8,770 nt of DNA from assembly GCA_025449435.1 (NCBI GenBank), contig JANWJO010000103.1:1-8770 (forward strand), in the 5' to 3' direction. The notes below the pieces were generated by a model that did not search any database, was not told the DNA's origin, and saw only the letters and a program-made list of their open reading frames with translations. Source of the DNA: Chloroflexota bacterium. Its GTDB lineage: Bacteria; Chloroflexota; UBA4733. The translations under genes were made by a program, and so were the position numbers. Shown piece after piece: positions 1-7,401 of the stretch (position 1 is its first letter; each line of letters begins with the position of its first letter).

Positions 1-272
1 AAAGCGTGGAAGTTGGCTATAAACCCGTCCCACACCATGCCTGCGGGGCTATTCACCGTGCGCTTCGCCTCGCGCTCAGCCTCAGGCACCTCATTGAAGT
101 CGCGGAAGTAACGGTCTTGGTGGAGGACTGCCGTCCCTACCTCTTCGAGTTCCGCCGCGAGGAGGCCGGTGAAGGTGGATTTGCCTGCACCGGAACCGCC
201 CGCGATGCCAATGCAGAGTGCCGCGGTTGGGTTGGTATGTGCCTGGTGCTGCGCTGTGCTGTGTGTCTCCAT
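1..272 (-). CDS. Uridine kinase-like P-loop kinase, N-terminal part (runs off the left edge)
   Basis: Ninety codons are visible from an ATG at 272; the frame is open to the window edge, so the C-terminal part is missing. After about 18 low-complexity residues comes the strand and Walker A loop IGIAGGSGAGKSTF (GGSGAGKS at residues 25-32). A QDRYFRDF segment follows (Asp53), placed like the DxYY region of uridine kinases, then NSPAGMVWDGF near residues 74-84, which resembles the N-x-P-x-x-W/D nucleoside-binding stretch of the uridine kinase/phosphoribulokinase family. Members of this family transfer the ATP gamma-phosphate to uridine/cytidine or a related small molecule in the cytoplasm. A GGGAG sequence lies just upstream of the ATG (minus strand, 277-281), which supports this start. 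The substrate cannot be fixed from the N-terminus alone; a pantothenate- or phosphoribulokinase-like specificity remains possible. It is transcribed divergently from the lipoprotein operon. Confidence 0.85.
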   Translation of the reverse strand, partial: METHSTAQHQAHTNPTAALCIGIAGGSGAGKSTFTGLLAAELEEVGTAVLHQDRYFRDFNEVPEAEREAKRTVNSPAGMVWDGFIANFHA

Positions 273-299
273 GTCGCTCCCATTCTGAGGGCGGGATGA

Positions 300-312
300 T
301 ACACGGTGTGTA
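300..312. promoter_or_regulatory. Short palindrome between divergent genes
   Basis: TACAC-GGT-GTGTA is a perfect 5-bp inverted repeat with a 3-base centre, in the roughly 130-bp gap between the kinase start (272) and the lipoprotein start (about 405). It overlaps a TATCAT hexamer on the minus strand (296-301) that could be a -10 box for the kinase, but no good -35 is visible. It could be an operator, but a 13-base palindrome can occur by chance. The rest of the gap holds no clear promoter or RNA. Confidence 0.2.
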
Positions 313-404
313 ACGCGAACCGCTGCACGCGGGAACAGGTACAGGCGAAATGTACACTGACTTGTGGAGAGTGCGCAGCGCGCCTGGTGTGGAGCACACA
401 ACAC

Positions 405-1087
405 TTGAGGGTTCTGGCCGTTCTAGCTGTGCTGGCAATCACGATGAGTGTTGCCACCGCGTGTGCTGGCAGCACTGTTCCTCCGGTATCCAATGCCCCG
501 GCCAAGCGACTAGTGTATGTGGCGCTGGGAGCGTCGGACGCCGTTGGTGTCGGCGCGGGCGGCGCAGCTCAAAGCTGGGTAGCCGACCTGTTCCAACACC
601 TGCCGCGCGGCTCGCGCCTGATCGACCTGGGTGTCTCCGGCTCTACCCTGCACGACGCGTTGACCCAACAACTGCCGGTGGCCGTCGATGCCCAGCCGGA
701 CCTGGTCACCGTCTGGCTCGCAGTCAACGATTTCAACGCCAAGGTGCCGTTACCAACCTATCAACGTGATCTCACTACCGTACTCGACACACTGCACACC
801 CGCACCCACGCTCACGTGTTGGTGGCCAACGTGCCCGACCTCACCCAGCTCCCACTGTTCGCCCAGACTGATCACCAGCAGCTTGCTACTCAGATCGCGG
901 CGTGGAACACCACCATCGCACAGGATGTGGCGGCGCACGGCGACGTGCTGGTGGACTTGCACAGCACCTGGAGAGAATTGAGTAGCCATCCGGAGTACAT
1001 CGGCGCCGACGGCTTTCACCCCAGCGCTGAGGGGTATCAGCAACTGGCGAGTTTGTTTCTGGCCAACGTCCCTAAGGACTTGCTAAC

Positions 1088-1091
<4 letters not shown>
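405..1091 (+). CDS. SGNH/GDSL-family hydrolase, predicted lipoprotein
   Basis: Predicted secreted, lipid-anchored esterase or lipase of the SGNH superfamily. From the TTG start at 405 (228 residues) the protein begins with a short MR n-region, a hydrophobic stretch of alternating Val/Leu/Ala and an ATAC lipobox-like end, placing the lipidated Cys at residue 20. Block I is LGASDAVG (nucleophile Ser44), block II LGVSGSTL (about residues 75-82), block III AVNDF (Asn108; the usual Gly before ND is Ala), and block V DGFHPS (Asp202, His205), so all four catalytic positions are present. The frame is open back to a GTG at 306, and GTG 387 is also possible. TTG 405 was chosen because GGAG lies 10 bases upstream (391-394) and it gives a signal peptide of typical length. 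Its stop overlaps the next start by 4 bp (GTGA), indicating translational coupling with the ABC transporter. The substrate is unknown; acyl or acetyl esters of envelope lipids or glycans are plausible. Confidence 0.82.
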
Positions 1092-1809
<718 letters not shown>

Positions 1810-1813
<4 letters not shown>

Positions 1814-4800
1814 CCGAGCTATTCGGGGTCTCGCTGGTTACCATCATGGTGGCAGAGCTGGTCCTCACCGTAGGCGTCGCCGTCGCACTGGTCGTGCTGG
1901 GGCTGCGTAATCGTGTCCTCGTGGCGCTCGCGTTGCGTACCTTGCCGCGCCGCCGGACGCAAACCGCGTTGATCGTGGCGGGCCTGATGCTGAGCACTTC
2001 TATCATCACGAGCTCAATGGCCACCGGCGACACCATGAGCTACGCCGCACGTGACTTGGTGGCGCAGTCGCTCGGGCGCGTGGATGAGGTGATCGTCGGC
2101 GACTTGGCTCGCCGCAATGTGCAGATTTCGCCTGAGGGACTCTCCGGCGCCACCAACGGCTACTTCGGCAGCGCCCGCTACGACGCCCTGCGCCCGGCAT
2201 TGCTGGCGATCCCCGGTGTGGCCGGCGTAGCGCCAGCCATCGTGCAGCAGGCATCGCTCATCGACCGCACATCCGGTCAGAGCAAGACGAGCGTCACGGT
2301 ACTGGCGTTACCCCCTGGGTATGACCCTGCGTTTGGCGCGCTCCTTGACCTGGATGGACACGCGCTCAGCCTCGCTGGCCTTGGACCTGACGAGGTGCTG
2401 CTCAACCGTGAGGGCGCTGACGCCTTGCAAGCCCATACGGGCGATGTCATCGACTTTTACTTTCGCGAAACACAGGTGGCACGGCATTTGAAAACCGTGG
2501 TACGCAACGGCGGACCCGGCGCCGACCAGCCGGTGGCCATCTGGCCGCTCGCTGAGATGCAAGCCGCTCGCTACCTGCCCAACCAGATCAACCAGATTGA
2601 CGTGGCTAACCAGGGCGACGCCTTGAGTGGCGATATCTGGAGCGCCAGCGTAGTCGCTGGCATCCGGTCGCTACTGATCGACGATGCCACAGCCACCCAG
2701 ATCGAGACGCTAGTGCGCCTGCCAGATGTGCGCAACGCCGCCAAGTCGCTTCCTACAGTGTCGCGACGTATTGGCGACCCTAACCTGGGACCGCTCTTTG
2801 CACAGGCCGACCGCGACCCGCCGGGCACGACCTCTCTGGCATTCAAAACGCTGTTGGGGAACCGGTCCACGATGCTGGGCTTGGGACTGATCTCCTTCGG
2901 CCTGCGCGATCGTGCGGCCGGCGATGCTTTGTTAGGTGCCGTCACTTCCGCGGCAGCACTGCGCGTGGTCGACGTGAAGCACCAGGGTCTAGCACAAGCC
3001 GATGTGCTGGGGGCCGCGATCAGCGGCATCTTCGTCGGACTGGGGATGTTCTCGATTGCCTCTGGTCTGATGTTGATCTTCCTGATCTTCACCTTGCTCG
3101 CGGCGGAACGGCGGCCGCAGATGGGCATCGCGCGAGCGATTGGCACTCAGCGCACCCAACTGGTGCAGATGTTCCTGTTTGAAGGCAGCGTGTACGACCT
3201 GGCTGCGGGCATAGTCGGGGTACTCATCGGGCTCGCGGTGGGCCTCGCCACGGTGTACATCATCGACCAGGCCTTGAGCACAGTGGATCTGCACGTGCGG
3301 TTCTACATGTCGGTGCCCAGCCTGGTCATCGCGTCCTGCACTGGGCTGTTGCTCACGTTTGTGACGGTGGCACTCTCGTCGTGGCGCGTGAGCCGCCTCA
3401 ACGTCGTCGCGGCGATGCGCGATTTGCCCGATAGCGCGCAGCAGCAACGTTCACTCGCATCCCGAGCCATGCGCGGCGTGCTGGTGTGGGGTGGCGTGAC
3501 GGCGACTTGTGCGCTGGCAGCTGTTGTGCTCAATAACCGAGAGCCGTATCTGGCGCTACAGGCGGTAGCCATTTCACTCGGCGTCCTCAGCACCGCGATG
3601 ACGGTACGGCACCTGCTCGGGTCCATCGGCTTGTCTCACAGCTCGCTTGAACGCTGGTGCTTAACCATTACGGGCCTTGCACTGGTGGTGTTCTGGCTCT
3701 CGCCGTTTAGCACCTTGAGCGCTGTGGATGCCCATGACCTGCAAGGTGGGAGTGAACTGTTTGTGGTGGCCGGCCTCGCCATCGGTGTAGGGACGGTGCT
3801 GGTGGTGGTGTACAACGCCGAAGCGGTGGTGCTGCCCCTGGCCGCTCTGCTGGGGCGTGTGCTTCCGGCGCTGGCGATCCTGCGCATCGCGACCGCGTAT
3901 ACCCTGCGGCAACGCTTTGGCACTGGTGTGACACTGGCTATGTTTGCGCTGGTGGTGCTCACCATGGTGGTGGCTGCCGTCCTCAACACGGCGACGCAGC
4001 GCGCCTACGGCGACTTTCAAGCCGCCGAAGGAGGCTTCGACATCGAAGCCATCACGCCACCCATTTCGCCAATAGCCAGCATGCCCGACGCGCTACAACA
4101 GCATCGCGGCGTGCAGCCAGCCATGTTCTCAGCCTATGGCAGTCTGACCTCGCTATCTGGCGCTGCGATCGACGTGAGCACCCCGTTCGCCCTGTGGGAG
4201 CCGGAAATCGTCAACGCTGCTGATGATGGGTTTCTCAGGGCCACCACGCTGTCGCTGGTCGCTCGGGCGGCAGGGTACAACAGTGACGCGGCGGTGTGGC
4301 AGGCGGTGCGCACGATGCCCGGGCTGGCCGTCGTTGATTCCAGTGCCCTACCTGGCTTGCCAGGGTCGAGCCCCGATTTCGGCTTTTCACTATCGACCGA
4401 CTGGCGGACCGCGCCTGCTGCGCAACCGGAGACGGTGTGGGTGCGGGACAGTGCTGGCGGAGCACCGGTCAAGTTGCAGATTATCGGTGTACTTGATGCG
4501 CGTGCGTCGTTTGGCACCGGTATTACCAGTTCGGTCGCATCGTTGGGTGACGCGTTGCCGTTTTCGTTTGGCCACGTGTTCTTCTTCAAGGTAGCCTCCG
4601 GTCAGAGCGTGCCAGCTGTCTCCCAACTGCTCGGACTGGCCTTTGTCGACGAGGGCATGCAGACGCAAACCTTGGATAGCGAACTCACACGCACGCAAGG
4701 GGTGCAGTTGCTACTCAATGAGCTGGTGCAGAGTTATGTCGGGCTGGGTTTGATCGTGGGGCTGGCGGCACTTGGGGTCATCAGCATGCGCACGGTGGAG

Positions 4801-5112
4801 GAACGCCATCGGGTCATCGGCACCTTGCGCGCGCTCGGCTTTCAACGCCGCTGGATACAGGCCGATCTATTGTTGGAGGCTGGCTTCGTGGCCCTCTTGG
4901 GAGTGGGTATTGGCATCGCCATTGGCATTGTGATTGCCCACAGCCTGGTGCTGTTCATCGGCAAGCAACACCCGGAGATCACCTTCGGCGTCCCGGTGAT
5001 GAATCTGGTGGTTATCGCGCTAGTCGCGACTGGTTCAGCGCTGCTGGCAACCTGGTGGCCCGCCCTACTCGCCGCACGGGTGAGCCCGGCTGCATCGCTG
5101 CGCCACGAGTGA
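1810..5112 (+). CDS. Large double-FtsX ABC transporter permease
   Basis: Membrane subunit of 1100 residues, partner of the ATPase just upstream. It starts with two membrane segments (about 8-32 and 52-70) joined by a basic RTLPRRRTQT loop. A long extracytoplasmic domain follows (about 75-400). The first FtsX core has membrane segments near 407-430, 463-486 and 502-523 and the coupling segment ERRPQMGIARAIGTQR (433-448). A central block of about five hydrophobic segments (556-725) precedes a second extracytoplasmic domain (about 730-970). The second FtsX core has segments near 976-995, 1022-1050 and 1063-1085 and the coupling segment EERHRVIGTLRALGFQRR (998-1015). One polypeptide therefore carries both FtsX halves, unlike MacB-type permeases, which dimerise. 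Such proteins move lipids or lipoproteins, or transmit ATP hydrolysis to periplasmic partners. The lipoprotein hydrolase in the same operon is a candidate partner. ATG 1810 overlaps the ATPase stop. The ATPase and permease assignment is secure; the substrate is not known. Confidence 0.93.
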
Positions 5113-5129
5113 GCAGTCCGTGGCGCTGA

Positions 5130-5158
5130 GGTCTGTTGCCAGCCCTCCATCACAGACC
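5130..5158 (+). terminator. Hairpin after the permease, possible terminator
   Basis: GGTCTGT (5130-5136) and ACAGACC (5152-5158) form a perfect 7-bp stem with a 15-base loop, starting 17 bases after the permease stop codon. There is no T-run after it, so it does not look like a classic intrinsic terminator. It may stabilise the 3' end of the operon mRNA or be a weak or factor-assisted terminator. Confidence 0.3.
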
Positions 5159-5185
5159 AACCTGGGCTAGCCTGCTTGGGCGCGC

Positions 5186-5205
5186 GACATTGCTCCTCCA
5201 ATGTT
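5186..5205 (+). promoter_or_regulatory. Leader hairpin with anti-Shine-Dalgarno loop
   Basis: ACATT (5187-5191) and AATGT (5200-5204) pair, with a G-T wobble outside, around the 8-base loop GCTCCTCC. The loop's TCCTCC is complementary to GGAGGA of the glycosyltransferase ribosome binding site (5245-5250), about 45 bases downstream. The leader RNA could therefore pair with the ribosome binding site. Whether it does so is inference; the pairing is only 6 bp. Confidence 0.2.
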
Positions 5206-5243
5206 TCGCTGATGTCTAGGCCATGCTGGTGGGGCTGGTGAAC

Positions 5244-5249
5244 AGGAGG
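5244..5249 (+). promoter_or_regulatory. Ribosome binding site fixing the GTG start of the GT87 gene
   Basis: A perfect AGGAGG lies 4 bases before GTG 5254. It supports this non-ATG start over other in-frame candidates and marks the gene as independently translated from the upstream ABC operon. Confidence 0.75.
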
Positions 5250-5253
5250 AACG

Positions 5254-6429
5254 GTGGCGGCCGAGCAACGCACAACGGTGCCAGCACAGCCAGCCATTGG
5301 TGTACGCCTCAGCGTGTACGCGGACGTCTTGCTCAAGGCGTTGCCGCTGTTGTGGGTGGTCGTACTCGCGGCGTTTGTGCTGCTCAACGAGCACTTCTTT
5401 CAAGATGTCGCTACCTATTATCGCGCCGGCCAGGCGATCGCAGCTGGTAGCAATCCCTACCAAGGTCCAGACTATGCGTTCCGTTACTGGCCCATCGTAG
5501 CGTGGTTGTGGTCCGGCCCGGCGCGGCTGCCGTTGATCCTCGTTCAGGCGGCCGTGGGCACCGGCATGGCAGCGGCTGCCGCGCTCGCGGTCGCGCTGTT
5601 CGTGCGCAGCCTGAGCGCTGACGGCGTGGAGGTACGGCGACCCGCGCTTACCGTGCTCGCCTTTTCTCCAGCGGCGCTTACGCTCGCCGTCACTGGCCAG
5701 CTGGCTGGGCTGTCGTTAGTGTGCTTCGCGCTGGCTTGGCGTCTGCGTGACCGCCCGTTGCTTGCTGGTGCACTTCTCGTGGTGACCGGTTTGAAGCCTC
5801 AGTACATCGTGTTAGCTCTACCGCTGCTTGCGGTGCTCCCGCGCCGGTCGTGGCTGGCATTTGCCGCAGGTATGCTGGCTTGGCCGATGCTCTCGGTGTT
5901 GGTCGCTGGGCCACAACTATTCTGGCACTATCTTCAGGTGCTTTCCGCCCTCAATGCGACCGGGAGCACGCTCGTGACGGCGGAAGTGTCGTGGTTTTTC
6001 CTGGTTCCAGGGATGTTCCACCTCCGCATCATCGCGGAGGCGATTGCTCTTGCGGTCTTGGTGACCCTGGTTATTCGCGAAGCCTGGCGGGTCCAGCGCC
6101 GGGAAAGACCGAGCGATCGCCGTCTCGAAGTGCTCACAGCTGCCGCGTTTTGCGCCATGCCGCATGCCGTCGCCTATGACCTGCTGTTTCTGACGCCCCT
6201 GTTTTTGCGTTTACTGGCGGAGTGGCCACCGGTACGGTGGGTTGTGCTGGTGGTGTGGTTCCTGATCCCCACGCTGGGCTTTGCTCTGCTGAACTCTGGT
6301 GGCAGCATGTTAGGCGGCATCGCTCCGCCGGTTCTGTTGTTGCTGGGCGTCTTGAATGGTGCGCGGGCCCATGCAGCGATCTCCCACGATGGGCGCGCCG
6401 GTGCGTTAGCCGTGGCTGCGCAGCGGTAG
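5254..6429 (+). CDS. GT87-family (DUF2029) polytopic glycosyltransferase
   Basis: Integral membrane protein of 391 residues with about ten hydrophobic segments. Family GT87 enzymes, such as the mycobacterial mannosyltransferase PimE, transfer a sugar from a polyprenyl-phosphate donor to an acceptor on the outer face of the cytoplasmic membrane. Family signs are in the right order: a first membrane segment (about 27-46); DVATYYRAG with Asp51 in the position of the catalytic Asp after TM1; GSNPYQGPDYAFRYWP (65-80) with the PY and F-x-Y-x-P pattern; TGQLAGL (147-153); GLKPQYIVLALPLL (179-192); and a late PHAVAYDLLFLTPLF (303-317). AGGAGG before the GTG start supports the N-terminus. Its 3' end overlaps the convergent glutaredoxin-like gene by 24 bases. 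Sugar and acceptor cannot be read from sequence. With the O-antigen ligase-like gene downstream it suggests extracellular or cell-wall glycan synthesis. Confidence 0.85.
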   Translation: MAAEQRTTVPAQPAIGVRLSVYADVLLKALPLLWVVVLAAFVLLNEHFFQDVATYYRAGQAIAAGSNPYQGPDYAFRYWPIVAWLWSGPARLPLILVQAAVGTGMAAAAALAVALFVRSLSADGVEVRRPALTVLAFSPAALTLAVTGQLAGLSLVCFALAWRLRDRPLLAGALLVVTGLKPQYIVLALPLLAVLPRRSWLAFAAGMLAWPMLSVLVAGPQLFWHYLQVLSALNATGSTLVTAEVSWFFLVPGMFHLRIIAEAIALAVLVTLVIREAWRVQRRERPSDRRLEVLTAAAFCAMPHAVAYDLLFLTPLFLRLLAEWPPVRWVVLVVWFLIPTLGFALLNSGGSMLGGIAPPVLLLLGVLNGARAHAAISHDGRAGALAVAAQR

Positions 6430-6666
6430 CTGGCCACTAGCTAGCAGCGCTTCCAGCTTCACTTTGTCGAACCCGACGATGACGTGCTCACCGGAAGTCA
6501 ACACGGGGGTCGTAAAAAAGCCTGTAGCAGTCAGCTCGTCCATGGTGGCGTCGGATTCGGTGATGTCGCGCTCTTCGTAGTCGATGTCGTTGGTGGAAAG
6601 CCACGCTTTCAACTTGCCGCAGAAGAGTCAACCAGGCTGGTCGTATAAACGCGCTCGTTGCGCCAT
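6406..6666 (-). CDS. Glutaredoxin-like protein, probable selenoprotein (in-frame TGA as Sec)
   Basis: An 86-residue thioredoxin-fold protein if the in-frame TGA at codon 13 is read as selenocysteine. From ATG 6666 the frame reads MAQRARLYDQPG, then TGA, then LFCGKLKAWLS. The first strand and redox motif of a glutaredoxin are thus present, with U13-L-F-C16 replacing C-x-x-C. The rest fits the family: YEERDI (second strand), a helix ending ELTATGFFTTPVL with the cis-proline TTPV, GEHVIVGFD and a final helix KLEALL. Such proteins reduce disulfides or mixed disulfides in the cytoplasm; Sec at the nucleophilic position is known in some bacterial glutaredoxins. A perfect AGGAGG sits 6 bases upstream of the ATG, and a SECIS-like hairpin follows the TGA. 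Starting after the TGA (TTG 6612, 68 residues) would remove the first strand and active site. Other readings are a nonsense mutation (TGC to TGA) or a base-call error. The gene runs opposite to and slightly overlaps the GT87 gene. Confidence 0.75.
6589..6613 (-). other. Candidate bacterial SECIS stem-loop
   Basis: On the minus strand GAAAG (6610-6606) pairs with CTTTC (6600-6596) around the 5-base loop CGTGG. GTT (6613-6611) can pair with AAC (6591-6589) across a 4-base bulge, CACC, giving 8 bp in total. The inner stem begins 17 bases after the TGA and the apical loop 22 bases after it. A small loop with a G among its first two bases at this distance matches the known loose consensus for bacterial SECIS elements. 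Primary sequence is not conserved in these elements, so folding energy and covariation would be needed for proof. Confidence 0.55.
6628..6630 (-). other. In-frame TGA, probable selenocysteine codon
   Basis: This TGA is codon 13 of the glutaredoxin-like gene and lies exactly at the first, nucleophilic cysteine of the CxxC motif. Four other genes in the window end with TGA, so the codon is not globally reassigned. Sense decoding here would need local recoding by SelB and tRNA-Sec; those genes are not in the window. Confidence 0.7.
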
Positions 6667-6672
6667 GGTGGT

Positions 6673-6678
6673 CCTCCT
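6673..6678 (-). promoter_or_regulatory. Ribosome binding site of the glutaredoxin-like gene
   Basis: AGGAGG on the minus strand lies 6 bases upstream of ATG 6666. It is a consensus site placed 13 codons before the in-frame TGA. This shows that ribosomes are directed to the full-length frame and supports read-through over a start downstream of the TGA. Confidence 0.8.
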
Positions 6679-6724
6679 CTTGGCCTTTGGCACATCGCGT
6701 TTACACCCTGCACGCATCGGTGCA

Positions 6725-6741
6725 CAGGCATTGGACGCCTG
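6725..6741. repeat. Small inverted repeat upstream of the glutaredoxin-like gene
   Basis: CAGGC and GCCTG form a 5-bp inverted repeat around the 7-base centre ATTGGAC, about 60-75 bases before the glutaredoxin-like start. It may be a weak hairpin or an operator half-site pair, or chance. Confidence 0.2.
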
Positions 6742-6798
6742 CTGAAACGAACAAGCATGCCTTGCAGTATCCCCTGATGGAGCACGTTCGACCAAACT

Positions 6799-6826
6799 GT
6801 GATGGTTCGGCGATGAGTGCCATCAC
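6799..6826. repeat. Inverted repeat in the divergent intergenic region
   Basis: GTGATGG (6799-6805) and CCATCAC (6820-6826) form a perfect 7-bp inverted repeat separated by 14 bases, roughly central in the 256-bp gap between the divergent glutaredoxin-like and cupin genes. The spacing suits either a dimeric regulator site shared by both promoters or an RNA hairpin. No regulator family can be named. Confidence 0.35.
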
Positions 6827-6866
6827 GTAGTATCTGACTGTGACGCCATGTCCAGTCTGGTGCGGT

Positions 6867-6884
6867 TTGGTCCAGCGGGACCAA
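6867..6884. repeat. Perfect 7-bp hairpin upstream of the cupin gene
   Basis: TTGGTCC (6867-6873) and GGACCAA (6878-6884) pair perfectly around the tetraloop AGCG and end 38 bases before the cupin ATG. No T-run follows, so it is not a standard terminator. It may be a 5'-leader hairpin or regulator site for the cupin gene. Confidence 0.4.
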
Positions 6885-6922
6885 GGTGGTCTTGAACATC
6901 GCATTGATAGGAAGGTAGGCAC

Positions 6923-7357
6923 ATGTTGAGTAACCACGAGCACGGTGGCAACGCCGCCGGTGCGGGGAGCCCTGGCCAAACTGGCACGACTTCCGGTGGG
7001 GTAGAACGCGCGCAGCATACGGTAGCCGGGCCAGCGCTCGCGTTCGACCTCGGGGCTGAGCAGGCAGCGTTACGCCACGAGCATGGCTGGGTGGCTGGCG
7101 GACACGTGGCTAAGACCATCGTCAAGGAGCATCACCTCAGCGTCGTCCTGATCGCGCTGCAGGCCGGCGCGGCGCTGCACGAGCACGTGGCACAGGGCCC
7201 CGTGACCATCCATTGCCTCTCCGGCAGTGTGCGCATTGGCGTGGCCGGCCAAGACCAAGTGCTCACCGCCGGACATCTGCTCGTACTCGATGGCGGTGTA
7301 CGCCATTCGGTCACGGCGGACCGCGAGAGCAACGTGCTCCTGACCGTGGCGATGTAG
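6923..7357 (+). CDS. Small cupin-domain protein, His-rich
   Basis: A 144-residue single-domain cupin. The first 35 or so residues are Gly/Ser/Thr/His-rich and probably disordered. The cupin barrel follows from about residue 65: motif 1 is GAALHEHVAQGPVTIHCLSG (82-101), with the metal-binding pair His86 and His88 and Gln91 near the position usually held by Glu. Motif 2 is GHLLVLDGGVRHSV (117-130) with His128. Thirteen histidines in 144 residues also point to a metal site. Cupins of this size include dioxygenases, sugar-binding proteins and simple ligand sensors; the function here cannot be assigned. AGGAAGG (6909-6915), 7 bases before the ATG, supports the start. It is divergent from the glutaredoxin-like gene and lies 44 bases upstream of the O-antigen ligase-like gene, so it probably forms a transcription unit with the latter. 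Confidence 0.8.
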   Translation: MLSNHEHGGNAAGAGSPGQTGTTSGGVERAQHTVAGPALAFDLGAEQAALRHEHGWVAGGHVAKTIVKEHHLSVVLIALQAGAALHEHVAQGPVTIHCLSGSVRIGVAGQDQVLTAGHLLVLDGGVRHSVTADRESNVLLTVAM

Positions 7358-7387
7358 CCGGCCGGGTAACCCAGGTCGAAGGCGAGC

Positions 7388-7393
7388 GAGGAG
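7388..7393 (+). promoter_or_regulatory. Ribosome binding site deciding the start of the O-antigen ligase-like gene
   Basis: GAGGAG lies 8 bases before GTG 7402. The open frame extends further upstream, back to 7213 inside the cupin gene, but only this GTG has a good ribosome binding site and avoids overlap with the cupin coding sequence. Confidence 0.6.
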
Positions 7394-7401
7394 CGAGCGC
7401 C

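Noticed and set aside
306..404. N-terminal extension of the lipoprotein hydrolase from GTG 306
   Set aside because: It would place a Cys-rich, non-hydrophobic segment before the signal peptide, and there is no ribosome binding site at 306. Kept only as an alternative start.
2571..4020. Several long minus-strand open frames opposite the permease
   Set aside because: They are Arg/Pro/Ser/Thr-rich antisense shadows of a high-GC coding region, with no ribosome binding sites or recognisable domains.
5160..5180. GGCTAGCC palindrome near 5164-5171 as a terminator or operator
   Set aside because: It is only 8 bases, has no T-run and is too short to separate from chance in GC-rich DNA.
6406..6612. 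A 68-residue glutaredoxin fragment starting at TTG 6612 as the complete gene
   Set aside because: It lacks the first strand and the redox motif, and TTG 6612 has no ribosome binding site, whereas ATG 6666 has a perfect one.
6628..6630. TGA reassigned genome-wide to Trp or Gly
   Set aside because: TGA serves as the normal stop of four other genes here (1089-1091, 1811-1813, 5110-5112, 8767-8769), and neither Trp nor Gly fits a redox Cys position.
6609..6899. Minus-strand frame beginning MFKTTLVPLD, resembling the first residues of universal stress proteins
   Set aside because: Only about the first ten residues match; the rest shows no USP features. There is no ribosome binding site upstream, and the frame overlaps the well-supported start of the glutaredoxin-like gene in another frame. 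At most a decayed remnant; more likely chance.
7213..7401. Upstream extension of the O-antigen ligase-like frame inside the cupin gene
   Set aside because: The translated stretch is Arg/Pro/Ser-rich shadow of the cupin coding sequence without membrane character; GTG 7402 has its own GAGGAG.
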